From Hondaea fermentalgiana (taxonomy: Eukaryota; Sar; Bigyra; Thraustochytrida; Thraustochytriidae): a stretch of 62,582 bases of DNA. The stretch's first letter is position 1. Each line of letters begins with the position of its first letter. The notes below the pieces were generated by a model. That model saw only the letters and a list, made by a program, of their open reading frames with translations, did no database searches and was not told the DNA's origin. A program made the translations under genes and the position numbers. The stretch covers positions 751 through 63,332 of the forward strand of contig NPFB01000126.1 of NCBI GenBank assembly GCA_014084085.1, given 5' to 3'. Shown piece by piece: positions 18,201 through 25,964 of this stretch.

Positions 18201-19501
18201 ACCGCCTGAGGGCTCGTGTTGATGCGGTCAGAAGGGCAAATGTAGCCCGCATCGCAAGCCAAACAGTCCGCGGTGCTCTCTGCGCCCAGGACTTCGTTGT
18301 AGGTGCCGCCTGGGCAGGGCGAGCGGACCCCGGAGGTGCAGTAGTAACCCGGCTCGCAGGCACTTTGGCTCGTGCGCTGCGTCGCGGAGCCACCGACTGT
18401 GTACATGCCGGCGTCGACGGCGGTGGGTTCTTCGGAGCCGCTCGGGCAGTAGACGTTCGCGCCGCCGCAGGCGGAGGCCCCGTTCGAGACAGTTGAGTTG
18501 TCCCACTTGGAGGCCTCAGGGCAGGCGGATCCCTGGGGGCAAAAGTAGCCCGCCGGGCAATCTTGAGCGCACTGCGTGGTGTTTTGGCCGGCGAAGCCGC
18601 AGCGACCGGCGGCGCACTGCGCATCCGCGGGCGCGGGGTCGGCGTTGCCGCTGCCCGCGCAAAAGTAGCCTGGGTCGCACGGTTTGCAGTCCGAAATGGT
18701 CTTCTTGCCTGGTGCGGGGCCGTAGAGGCCTGCGGGGCAGGCCTGCATCCCGCCGTCGCTGTTGACGGCGGCGTCAGCGCTCGTACCCGCAGGGCAGTAG
18801 TAGCCCTGGGGGCACTCGTCGACGCAGGCGCTTGAGCGGCCCGCGCTGCCGATGCGGCCCGCCGCGCATTGGGAGCACGAGCCGACGCCGACGCCGCCCA
18901 CGGAGTCGCTGTAGGTGCCGCCGGGGCACGCGGTGCAGAGCGCTTGGACCCCATTCCAGCCTTGGTACGACTGGCTCAGGTAGTAGCCTTTGGGACAGAG
19001 GGCGTCTTTTACGCAGACAAAGGCGTACTCGCTGGTGCAGTAGCGGTCATCCCACGTCCCGTCGACCATGATCACGGCGCAGTCCTGGGTGCTCTTTTTG
19101 GCCGCCTGGCCGTTGCCATTGCCGTTGCCACCATCGTCGGGCATGCCGGATGCCCAGTTCGTGAACCCGACAGTCTCTTCATTGGACCATTGGAACGCGG
19201 CGCTGGCGTCGCTCTCCACTTGAAAGAGCCCGATCCAGCTCTCGCTGCTTGAGGATACCTGGGCGTTCTCTGCGCTTGAGTGGATCGAGACGAGGCTAGC
19301 CTCTTCCGCGATGCACGCCGTGCGCGCCTCGCTCCACGTCGCGCGCTCGCTGCTGGCGTCCGCCTGCCGGTAGCAGCGCCCCGAGCTGGCCACGTACCCG
19401 GTTCCTACGCATTGGTTTGGGACCACGGTCTGGGCCGAGACCACGGCTGCGATCACAGCTACGACCATGGCCGCCACGGGTGCCTTGATGCTCGACCGCA
19501 T
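6296..19501 (-). CDS. Giant C-type lectin / cadherin / IPT-TIG multi-pass membrane protein
   Basis: A 4401-residue protein with no visible intron. The ATG at 19501 starts a signal peptide (residues 1-23); the frame extends upstream only to a TTG. Residues about 30-165 are a C-type lectin domain (S-W-I-G-L, D-C-A-V-I, W-D-D-R-Y-C) without a clear E-P-N calcium motif. About 165-460 is Cys-rich, of GCC2/GCC3 type (C-P-x-G-Y-Y-C repeats). About 530-1780 holds about ten cadherin-like repeats, marked by D-x-N-[DE]-x-P linkers near 17570, 17135, 16790, 16405, 16060, 15460, 15115, 14805, 14470 and 14160; a Cys-rich insert lies near 15560-15760. About 1780-3560 holds about fourteen IPT/TIG repeats (G-G-x-x-V-x-I-x-G-x-N-F-G). 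A Cys-rich juxtamembrane region precedes a multi-pass region (about 3819-4285). The cytosolic tail has a short coiled coil. A role in surface adhesion or sensing is inferred. Confidence 0.85.
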   Translation of the reverse strand: MRSSIKAPVAAMVVAVIAAVVSAQTVVPNQCVGTGYVASSGRCYRQADASSERATWSEARTACIAEEASLVSIHSSAENAQVSSSSESWIGLFQVESDASAAFQWSNEETVGFTNWASGMPDDGGNGNGNGQAAKKSTQDCAVIMVDGTWDDRYCTSEYAFVCVKDALCPKGYYLSQSYQGWNGVQALCTACPGGTYSDSVGGVGVGSCSQCAAGRIGSAGRSSACVDECPQGYYCPAGTSADAAVNSDGGMQACPAGLYGPAPGKKTISDCKPCDPGYFCAGSGNADPAPADAQCAAGRCGFAGQNTTQCAQDCPAGYFCPQGSACPEASKWDNSTVSNGASACGGANVYCPSGSEEPTAVDAGMYTVGGSATQRTSQSACEPGYYCTSGVRSPCPGGTYNEVLGAESTADCLACDAGYICPSDRINTSPQAVNCYDKVVLDEILPGHGWTAGAQVFCPLGSALPTAVGEGNYSTPTSSRYIVNRRAQAVCSSTRICVNGVSYWTVLWHWTTPEKSCRAGAMTIDVDEMTPGGTTLFDFRGQLNSRGSDLDLSLGFSMEEMTYYDTSIAECAPDSLEKNMDIFKLDNTTGEVTVVRDGLQFETCLPNIDMRYTATIQVHAIRPDGSIKASDTCVLTFRIGDLNDEPLFVDYDAEDSTSQQPVYYRQIREGVQQNIPVEACTSLGRSYGCPDSLSGAVAPEIAAEDEDDGSVLQYAIVDGDDGAETVAERIFKIDPCTGLVSTRRAYELSYADKSTYTYNISITDDGNGGLYEPFVKYATLVIYIIDVNDVPIWVYNASETDLTIVENEPEGTEVLMDGSTTSGASLAALATDGDNDELSFRIEINDGGAFQIIDNKLVTTSVGASTINFETSKDVYYLDIEVSDGRGGAVVGTIEVRVLNANDPPILTSSTRIFYIPEEVSGVEACDVLATSCDTSGAVTATDEDADPNDEITFVLVDTLDGTFSIGASTGIITVETPLDFEDETFSLLSGTGRGLTLTVQATSNGGTSADTSDDQTTSVSVTVYIVDVNEAPVGFSFGYLVPESWPVGAEMPYHFNANDPDNADTVLLGKTAPVQTLTYSNGDSNSFWAVTTTETNTCALKVASSLVRANDYLTAWPVSIRVQDNGGPTRGETIYDINIYLLDTNEAPAFSQATFELSADENADFESATISASDGDDGDVLSYELVGGNGAVFFEIVDGDGDALNPGFKVKKRDVYESSGEEVILDYELSSKEWTLKVKVKDQGPSAMTGQFCDTLSTESPCGGGAYCLAGRCAQICYDTDDGKSASAWQEDVGPESFYMCHYDYFSSSSAEPLMSPSYIDGVETDFFVESATVSVVVNIVDQNDPPRFTSCDDLQFQVVSNRAEQDQIVAQAGILDSLTYDEDTSAAYNRAWTYSFQDNAGFFSINAADNSIVYTASDNTDGVLVDGDVYLPTLRVADADDSSKFTDCDVTILVIQQNTAPVMLDYTTATLNENADTSSEIVLLESMVPLVTDPDDDETLTFTSSSNGYFSVDSSTGRLTVDAAVVSYESLPDPHTYELIVRVRDSKGAEDVATISIPIGDVNERPRFTTLLPTVTVSENNSPGDTLLGDLVALGHVSDPDVDATDPSWRALTFQLDACSEASCPFAVDSSTGSITVTSSLDFESDPTEFTLTVRATDGPGLYAVGAYTIQVIDVNEEPSFELNPTVTVNEGSDSSGSDLFNMKSVVNDPDAGDEPENLAYTILTADTPFVIEDGILKGGNSFKLDYETTQQHLVEIRASDGEFSDTATVTVNVVNLNDVKITSVTADNGGILACAGGTSVTLVGSNFGLVDNTVQPATLVVTYTNTRTGTSYTCANPTRGDTDNTQITCETVAGIGAGFTWTVQVTVAGTGIQGDASAAFATPALAYEAPAVTSVFNVEALPTRGGQTFALTGTCMGSAQDFASSGGFAQTPDTSVRYCSDTGACVEPTDCSMNAVGEVICTSLPSLGANLQWTVQVAGTRSGALLSGSHAAPEIETLSRTEFPADGSAALVISGTNFGPSGAVPDEAYAILSFAGASTQYALLGCEVTLSYEQVSCTGIEPGMGANMPVIIVFGGLANTASASATTVSFETPEITGLSGEAVNAGSTVGGQQIVVGGSGFGPACGRAATNDIESEPCPTLAVAYSRGSIRGYGSSAGEVIVYEPDCVVVNNVRIVCSTKPGTGADHVWTFDFGGHTGVSPPEGVTTSYAVPTVGAYEGAGADDALTSGGQTVLIKGSNFGPADGAEILAFYGPEDNPSEFADPATGDGIKCEIEAANEIVRCETVEGAGNELTWTVYVDGQQSRAETTSYGDPEISGISLSTLSVDGQEVVTLSGLNFGPSGRQEYLEDVTYGPVENPAAYSPDCDIVSHTSLQCTTEAGFGQDMSWTVTIKGQASSASSATTSYTPLLLGDVSFSSTATQGGYLMYLDVDGLPVCDAEAIISVVFGSQTVSYAFLYDDLVSAQPISDLEAYCASTAARGQRRVSFYVPELASADRTPSVGIVLSSKRFSATQATDVVEFAYAGPRLDSVYAEAAGGTSSALRVVLRGANFCRNTECCQTLVNGIVTSEWTHSHDTITLNADVDGATVQVQCGDQLSEVRFISTSNPFTYAAIPSNGADSVADVVYSTEIAAGSELIELYGLNYGNADPIVYVGENLATVVAHVNVSCSDEPVAPSLGTDGKCFHTTIEVPSGQGSSNGIKVLVNVDASGIAGAQSTPNALFEFVRYAAPSISAISIVDGDQPVPTEGGSTLRISGSNFGTGGGAFLYQHVGSAGTDVSFESYPALVGELTCTPWSHSELTCQIPPGEGYDLEILVVAGDQNSRVSAAGLPHTLSYAPPSVSEVLVDADVDIGAARTQGGDRLTLRGANFGRPYTPGATCVDLLQTNCTSFRPRVSLGGLACEYESNTHTEITCLVPPGQGADLSIMVTVRSQTTISSTQFSYAAPEVTSFTPLTAPTSGRVNGNAIMMEIWGDNFGIDDLEVRFIATDGSLDLLAVARNDDTDPSLYPLFSFNHTYITLQIPAYRGKDLRVVVDAAGQRGEASTLFSYAKPAVSGVQVMDPDDPSEFKDVSAGATGPISEDLLPTSYVPGSSLQARRQRRRRSLSSDVRVFIEGGRALADVALQLPDSSACQVSSLHRGYSWLTTAYTISDEAVFIKTTDLFLNEYCAGAAAVSLETRGGNYHDEPQDRADAGCTKTYHVIVELVEMTPLSDAGVGFLADAGCCGDGSFWSVGVTETCACEALASNRALLMTGDGYGVYMVDDLNDYYFSTPVSTIEDLLAQTAFDFPKHGPTLESVDARTLGDTPSGPTSGCYEFEPYDSYRERRNEAILLYGSALDVYRKCETKALMRLEGENFSTELLNTTNSKELEVVFVNLESGEEFLAATPSTTGDHSEACTVEDGCLHTHEEIIFQIPPGAGLNLVILLRVGNQETYAEDSTANGTVADARIRFNYLAPTVSRLSPGSLDVDSYEFADAGGGESVNVRGDNFGGVLSNTTLYFDGRICPDSQWRSPDEDLTSGLPFLSCTPEADVVGPRDLFVCVSNQATRVGIGERDPTLLLEADRIMRASNTSELSTEDQTSVDYFHSLVTSRYNTRCKSESERSGNILGQYGGLNQLCVECPSGSVCDKGDALLEDPYAASGYYRLDVVVFEEDGVSITDRAQSRCPQERWDRDLLATYPSMTLEDTCSDYVACQPAEACVGANECGEGYQYAFAKCSAIREEAGYNNSCGVVLNPFTGVYEGVHSDCNPDPTSECSPSNPEQCATCVVSYESGAETGAVPTGTCECSMPQRCALCSLNTHYRLNNRCQECPDNVWVIALAFTFLVLVAIAAGYYFNKKNLNLALLAIGIDFAQVLSVFSAVNLSWPAAFEKFLSFFSFLSLNIDIVGIECLVPSFEYETKWWLSQSMPLVVLGVLILTHVVYSAYKILRHSKRTKLMSHVGRLVAIYLVVCYVLYIAVTRKALEIFDCTQLPESDGYTYTSFTSMSCDGGSLCRCGEPGGVQQRLVPLAVIFLLVYTLGFPAFVFLSIRRHREVVMEDQYLRAHGVGDTRESGPRTYDFRKSFSTLYVSFKPNRQTWVVLVIMRKAFIAMCALLLRTNVTAVLAMVLLILFGSFVLTSLYRPYMSNGERSAVLKELDELATKGLDNPAFSKYTVLQRRVQESVKVHREQDHRHNASHLHGSTQFHFADDGDKTMARLAARTRRRRNAAEFFFDYNSVELALLGSAILICLGGILLQSMEGDSNLDGQRDTLSILLIVLIMLTIIYYVIAVCAEGFPMALSTYTHCLQRRRPDDHQIEDLDDNLNLSTNPIFLPGYKASKDDAKLRSELAENQQAFEQVAAQNEQLREQLRQQKREDQLNDDGTGTPLPPQAEGKSRRRRQFSFRRGPTSDDDYE

Positions 19502-20273
19502 CGTGCTGCGAGGCGAGGCAAGGCGAGGCGAGGCGAGGTGCAAGGCTTTTTGGCGCGAGGTGCAAGGCCTTTGGGTGCAACAACAGCAGACACCTCAATA
19601 AGGCACGCACGTGCAAAGCGACAAACAAACTCCCCAAGCCAAGCAAGCCAAGTCAAGCCAAGGCCTGGCACAGGGTCCAACCAGGCAGACGAAACCAGAG
19701 CAGACCAAGCCGAGCGTTGACCAAGCCGGGCGTTGACTTCGGCGCGCGCTCGGGCGCTGGTCACGGCAGTCTATCTCTCTCGCTCTCTATCTATACCTTG
19801 GCGCGTCGGTCGCCCGGACCGACGCCGCGCTTCGCGAGGAATGAGAAAGGAATTTGCTTGGTCCGCGCCCTCGGGGTGCAGCAGCCAACTTATTCGACCA
19901 GGCAGGCAAACATGCAGAAGGAAGAGCCTTAGGTGTGCGCATAGTGCGCGGCTTCTCGGGGCTTTTCACTTTTGATGATCTTGTTCTTGGTATTTACCAA
20001 GAGAGCTGGCTGGCAAGAGAGCTAGCTGCCACAGCGCTTACCGTGTGCACGCGGCTCGTCCAGCCATGCTCCGTGGCGAGTCGTTGAGGGCCAAAGCTAC
20101 GGCGGGTTCTACGAAGCTAGCTGTGCTGGCCGCGCCGGCCCGCGGGCCGCCCTCCGTCGCGACAATGACTCGGACGACGAACCCTTGCTTCTGGCCGAAC
20201 GAGGTCACACAAACTCGCTGCTGCAGTGGCAGCTGCCCGACCGAGGAGCAACTGACCGGGACAGCGACCACCG

Positions 20274-20324
20274 CCTCTGTCTCTGTCTCACTGTCTCTCT
20301 CTCTGTCTCTGTCTCTTGCTCCGA
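20274..20324. repeat. CTCTGT pyrimidine-rich microsatellite
   Basis: An imperfect run of CTCTGT and CTCT units about 50 bases long, in the spacer upstream of the giant gene. Confidence 0.7.
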
Positions 20325-21600
20325 CGCAGCTGCAGATGCAGCGCAGCTTGGTTGAAACAAGATCATCCATCCATCAGTTATGACAGGAGAGAGAGAGGAG
20401 CGGAGAGGAAAGGAGCCGGCACGCGCGGCAGCTTCCTTTTCGCAGTGGTCGAGCGGTCGGGTCGATGCGGCCGGGACAAGAGCCCCGCAGCAGTAGGCAG
20501 ACACTCCGCGCCGCCATGCGGCCCTGCGCGGCCTTTATTTGTCTGTTTGACCAAGCTCTACAAGCAAGCGGGGAAGCAACTGCGACCTCGAGGTCGAAGT
20601 CGCCGCCATGGGTAGTAGAAAGAATAAGGTATAATAAGATAAGGCATTGCACTGCAAACTCGAAGCTAAGTCCATGCCAGCAACCACTGCAACTAAGCAA
20701 GCCATTTTATGACAACGGCATCGGTCGCCGTGCCACCAATGCTGCGGGCGAGTGACTGTGGTGGGTGTCCACAGACGATCTCCCAATCTAGGCCTAGCCT
20801 AGTTATACAGTAGTACGAGCCTTGCTTACAAGCAAGTGTGGGTGTGCACGCGCTGCACCGTCGCAGAACTCGCGGACAGACTCACATCAGAGATGGAGCA
20901 GCAGCACCACCACCAACGACAGCCAGGCGGCCGACGCGCGGCGAGCGAGCCATGACGCGTGTTTGCGGCGTCCGCGGTCGCCCGCCGCCTCTCGACGCAC
21001 GACAGGACTCTGCGCTCCGCCTGCCGTCGTGCCAGCTGCCTGGCTGGCTGCCTCGCTCCCCCGATGACGCCGCGGCCCTTTGCGTCTGACTGGTTGCTTG
21101 CCTGGCTTGGCTCGCCAGCCGCCTGGCTGCTTTCGAGGGAGATGGCGTGAAAGACCCTCGCTGCCGCTGCCCTGGAGCGCGTGCGATCCAGCCTCTGCCG
21201 GCGCGGCCTGCAGCTGCTGCAAGCAGCCGTGCCGGCAACAGCGAACCGAAAGGCCGAATGGCTTGCCTGCCTGGACGCTACCGCGCCGCTCCGTCGCTCG
21301 CTCGCTCCTTCCCTCCCTCCGGCCGTCCATGGGGCGTCCCTGCGCCAATCGGGCCCGCCGCCATGGCCTCCGCCAGCTGCAGGTGCAGCTCCAACCAGGC
21401 CGAAGATTGGCCGCGCCGGCACGATAACGAGGAGGCGAGGGTACACCGTCGTAGTGATGCATGCACCGCAACTTGCAATCCACCCGTGCACAACACTTCG
21501 ATGATGCGACCGCGCCAAGTGCGCGCGTGCGCGTCAGTATGCGTGTGTGTATCGGTGACCGTAAGTCTGCAAGGCGCTGGTGCAGGCGCTGGTGCAGACG

Positions 21601-21652
21601 GCGTGTGCGTGTGCGTGCGCGTGTGCGTGTGTGCGTGCGCGTGTGTGCATGC
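21601..21652. repeat. Perfect alternating purine-pyrimidine tract
   Basis: Fifty-two consecutive bases strictly alternate purine and pyrimidine, almost all GC and GT steps (it begins GCGTGTGCGTGTGCG). Such sequence can adopt Z-DNA under negative supercoiling. It sits about 2.1 kb upstream of the giant gene's start. Confidence 0.85.
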
Positions 21653-22143
21653 CGCCACCGCCGGCCTGCCATTGCGCTAGGCGAGCATGCGCGGCAGCGG
21701 CCAGCTAGAAAGCCGTGTGCACATTGCATTGGCTGGTGGCACGGCCACGTCTGCAGGAGGCCCAAGCTTACGCTTCTTTTGTCCCCACACAAATCACCTC
21801 ACCGCGCATCGGGAAGGAATGATGGAAGAAACGGAAAGGAAAGAGGTAAAGGTAAGCGGCCTGGCGGCATCGATCTCGCTCACGTTCTCTCTCTCTCCCA
21901 GCGAGTCCTTGATTACACGCCACTACTTTTATACCAACGTGAGCTAAGCCAAGCCGAGCCAAGCACACAACACACATATGCAATCGTCGCGAGCCCAGGT
22001 CGGTGAGCGCCAGGTCCACCGAGGTGCTCGCTCGCTGTCACTTTCCCGCCGATCTCATCATTTGAACAGAAGGCGCGCAAGGTTTACCCCGTGCGGGCTG
22101 CAGACCGCTCGATGCCGTGCCGCGCACCGCGTAAGCAAGCTAG

Positions 22144-22204
22144 CAAGCACAAGCACAAGCACAAGCACAAGCGAAAGCACAAGCACAAGCACAAGCACAA
22201 CAAG
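22144..22204. repeat. AAGCAC hexanucleotide array
   Basis: About ten tandem copies of AAGCAC, with one variant unit (AAGCGA) in the middle. Not a CRISPR array, because there are no spacers. Not a plausible telomere repeat in this internal position. Confidence 0.85.
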
Positions 22205-24899
22205 CAATACAATGGGAGGATAGGAAGGAAGGAAGGCGAGCCCCGATGTGGGGACAAGACCGCCTGGAAGTTTGCGATGAGCTGGTCGTTCTAAGAGTGC
22301 TGTAGTTGGCTCGCAGGCCAAAAATTAGCTCAACACACTTTGCACACGTTGCCGTGTCACACCACTGGACTCTCTGTCTTGGCCGGCCAGGCACGTTGTG
22401 CTTTGGAGTTGCTCCGAGCAAGCAGACGCTTCGGCGCTAACAAGCCAGCCTTAGATGGTTTGGTGGAGATCTTTCTCTGCAAAGCGCAGGGTGGAAGTGG
22501 AAAATGTACGCGAGGCTAGCAACGTTCGAATGACGAAGGTGTGAGGCGGCAGACCGCCTTCAACCCCTCCCCCCCCCCCTCTTTCCATCTTGCTCTCCAA
22601 GACCTGAACAGAAGTTGCTGCACAGAATTGAACATGGCAAATCTGTCGATCCCTTTACCTGCTTGGCCGTTTGGTGGCGGTGACATGTGCAACATTGCGG
22701 CTGACGCTTTTCCCACTCTTACCTCGCTGGGCACTCCTCAAAGGGGGATCATCACGCAGCGCAATGGTTTAAATCCCAGCCTTGGTGCGTTCCAGCTCAC
22801 ATCAGCATCTTCCATCGCTTTGCCTTGCAAACTCTCTACTTTGTACGTATGGATCTGTGTCGTCGCGTTACAAAGCCTCCGGTATGTAGCAATGCGAACT
22901 AGCCCGAGGCAATTAATTTTTGGAAACATCCGTGGGCTACAAGTCTCCACTTCTTCATGAATTTGTTGCGATCGAGCAGGCACAGTGCCCCGACGGTGTC
23001 CCTCGCAAATTCATTCACCACTGCGAACTTGTCGAGCTTGATACAGCAATGAACGAGACTCATTTCGTTGCCGAGCTGCAGGAACAACGAAGATTTCGGT
23101 TTATTGTGCAGATTGACACGTTTGCTGCCTTTGGATGTGAACTTGATTTGCGCGACTCGCAGCAAAACTGCTTGTGCTCACCAAGTGCTATACCATATGG
23201 TACTCATAGTTTCGCTTGCTTTGTCAGAAAATTAGAGTAATGATCCTGGGAGATAGATCAGACCGAATCTGCCGTCACTCTGACGACAAGAAGAAATTTG
23301 CGACAATAGAGAACATCCAGTCCAGTCGGGTCAAAAAGGAAGTACTCTTCTCATCGATGCTGCGTCCTTCGATGTGCTCAGGGGGGGGCGCGCAATAGCA
23401 TGCCATGCTCCGCAGACTCGAAACACTCTAGCTGAATGAGCCGCCCACAAGTGTATTCAAAGTCCACTTTCTTCCCACTACACGCTATTGCAAACCAGGT
23501 TGTTTTTGCAACCGATGACCAATCGCGTTCAGACCTGCTCTTGGACAAGAAATTCCGAGCTTTGGCTTTCGAAAGAGAACGTTTTCGTCGCTCTCGCTTG
23601 CTGTGCTCACGACGGATTCTCCGAGGTGCCCAAGCTCAAAATACTGTCATTCTCGCCGTGTATGGCCCTTTAGCATTGGCGTCTGAGCACTTGTTTTGCC
23701 CGTCCAGCTTGACGCTCGTCTGGCGAGCTCTGGTACACTCATTTAGTTTTCTGTGAATCATGCTTGTGTGACTGTGTGCTTTTCTCTTCCTTCAAAAAGT
23801 ATCTTGCTGGATACCACCTGCAGTTCTCAGGTGCCGCTGCGTGTCGCAAAACTTTTGCCGAAACCTGCGTCGATCACGTGAGCTGTATTCGCGACATGCA
23901 GCCTTTCTAACCTCCTCTAGGACGTGCACGACATTGCTTTGCCATTCCTTGTCGCTGACTGACTGACTGCCCGTGACCACCGTTGCTGGTCGTTCCTCGT
24001 GTGAACGAACTGCGGTGTAGCACTTTCAACGGCGAGTCATGCACGCGCGCCGTGCGTTCTCTCGCGCTAGGTGTAGTGGCTCTCATGAGATTCACCATTC
24101 TCAGCATCTCTGGTTGGTTCGACGTTTTTTAATTTTAAAAATTGTGATAACTTGCGACACTGAGCACGGTGAGTGCAAACTTCCGTCATTTGCCGCCTTT
24201 GTAAATTGAGCGAACTGTATTTGCATCGCAACCATTCACTCTATCACAGTTTCCCATAAAATCCTGTTGTGGAGGAGATCAGGCTCTTGCAAGAGATCTG
24301 ACTCAGATCTCGCGCTGTTGAGGAGGGGCAAGAATTTGTTTCTAGGTCGCCACGACAGGAAAACACTTGGCAAGACCTTGCATATTTCAGCAAAATGACG
24401 TGATGGTACGTACATCAATCAGCGAGTAGTACTCGGCATTATGGCTTGGCTCGTACAAGCATCCTCCGTTTCACAGCTCTAACAATATGACGGGCCAAAC
24501 TCGCGACAACCGTGCAAAGCCGTGTCGGGCCGAATGCTCAGTTTTTGTTCGAATCGAGAACCACACCGTGACACAGCTTTATCCGCTGGCGCTTCAACGT
24601 ATTATTCTGCCCTGTTAGCCACACAGCACCCAAAATCTGGGCGAAATAAGACCTACGGAGATTGCCATTTTGAGAGCCTCTACGAATTTTTGCAATTAAA
24701 ACTGTAATACGCATGAGACCCTCCAAAAGACGTGCTACAGCTGGTTTTACACGGCCGTTTCGAGCTCCGAAGACTGCAAGTATGTAAAATCGAGCGCTAC
24801 AATGTGTAAGTCGTCGCTGGAAGGTCTCAAGGTCCAGATAGAGACAGAAAAGAGTGACAGTCCGTGCGCTTGGGAGCTCGACGTCCAAAGACGACTCTT

Positions 24900-25325
24900 C
24901 GCGAATACATAGCTAAATTAAATCCATTATGCTCCAGTTTCACATAGTCGCTTTTGTGATCCTACACGTGCAGCTAAGAAGTCTTTCCATAGGTAATTTA
25001 TCTCCTATTTCCCTTTTGAACCAAAGTGAGCTTAAAGTTACTTGACTTTTTACAACAGAAGCTTTTTTATAATGATCAAAATTAAACATTAATATATGAA
25101 AAATTACTAAAACTAAGCAAATATATGAAATATATTTTACAAAATGAATTAGGAATTCACACAAACGCATAAAAACTTTTTTTCAAAATTCATATTTTGA
25201 ATTTAAAGCATTATATTTCATGTTTTATCATCAATTTTGCGCAATAAATACTTTGCTGTAGAAATCATTGAAATAAACTAGAATTTCATGGTACTCAGTA
25301 CATAAACATACAACACATCGTTTGT
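24900..25325. other. AT-rich island
   Basis: About 420 bases with a strikingly high A+T content compared with the flanking DNA. It includes runs such as ATTAATATATG and CATATTTTGAATT, and an inverted repeat TTCAAAAT/ATTTTGAA at 25182-25201. No protein is recognised. It could be a replication or scaffold element, an organelle-derived insert, or unconstrained spacer. Confidence 0.5.
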
Positions 25326-25918
25326 GAGGACATTCTGCGCGGTGTAGATAAGCTTATTTGAGGTGTTTGGTTGAGCAAGCAAGGTAACTCTCGATGCTTG
25401 GTGGCAGAAGCTGCATCACATTCGTCGAACTAAAAAAACTGTTGTCAAGATTTTCTCCGTCGATGTCTTTCGACGAAGGAAAAAGTGCTGAATGAAGACA
25501 GTTTTGCATTTAATGTTTGCCAAGCGTCAGATTACGCCTGGGACTGCTGACCAGCAGCACTCTGTCTGGCCTTGGTTTCTTCTTCTACTTCTCTTTTCGC
25601 TCGCTCCCTCGGCCGCAAAAAAACGCGATATTGCATGCATCGATCACATCAGCAAGAGTCGTGCATCTTTGTTTGAATTCACTCGCGAGCAAGATGACTA
25701 AACAAAAGCTAAAACGAATCCTCGCAGACTGACTGACTGCTGCTGGCCATCAAGCCTTTTGCGTAGCCTTCCTTTGATGCATCCCGTGCATGATTCACGT
25801 TCCCTTTTCTTTTCCTTTACTTTTTTTATTCCGTTGTCGGTTGAAACGTGCCAGACGAAAAAAGAAGCAAGCAAGCAAGCAAGTAAAGAAGAAACCCGTG
25901 GAAGTCGGCGCACGCAAG

Positions 25919-25946
25919 ACGCGCGTGTGCGCACGCGCGTGCGTGT
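25919..25946. repeat. Alternating purine-pyrimidine tract before the WDR47-like start
   Basis: Twenty-eight bases of strict purine-pyrimidine alternation (CGCG, TGTG and CACG steps) end 18 bases before the ATG at 25965. They lie in the 5' untranslated or core promoter region of the WDR47-like gene. Confidence 0.75.
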
Positions 25947-25964
25947 CCGCCTACGACAGCCGGC

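Larger units (their letters stand above)
19502..25964. other. Long divergent spacer without a recognised gene
   Basis: This 6.5-kb spacer lies between the diverging starts of the giant gene and the WDR47-like gene. Open frames of 60-300 codons occur on both strands but are low-complexity (His/Arg/Thr or Ser repeats from simple sequence), mostly lack ATG starts, and overlap each other. It contains pyrimidine-rich tracts (about 20274-20324), a 52-bp alternating purine-pyrimidine tract, an AAGCAC hexamer array, a C-run near 22568-22579, and an AT-rich island. A non-coding RNA or a small spliced gene cannot be excluded, mainly in 22540-23240. Confidence 0.5.

Noticed and set aside
19955..20010. 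Weak resemblance to the 5' end of U2 snRNA
   Set aside because: Only a few short blocks match, and the branch-pairing region is absent.
20826..21792. Two overlapping minus frames of 230 and 301 codons in the long spacer
   Set aside because: They are built from GTGTGC and other simple repeats (His/Thr/Arg runs), overlap each other and have no recognisable domain.
22144..22204. Tandem array that could suggest a CRISPR
   Set aside because: Continuous hexamers without spacers in eukaryotic DNA; a microsatellite.
22899..23240. Mid-length frames on both strands in the long spacer
   Set aside because: Neither matches a family I know and they overlap. Kept only as a candidate patch in the long-spacer finding.
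24530..24575. T-arm-like GTTCGAATC suggesting a tRNA
   Set aside because: The T-stem can pair, but no matching acceptor strand or D and anticodon arms exist upstream.
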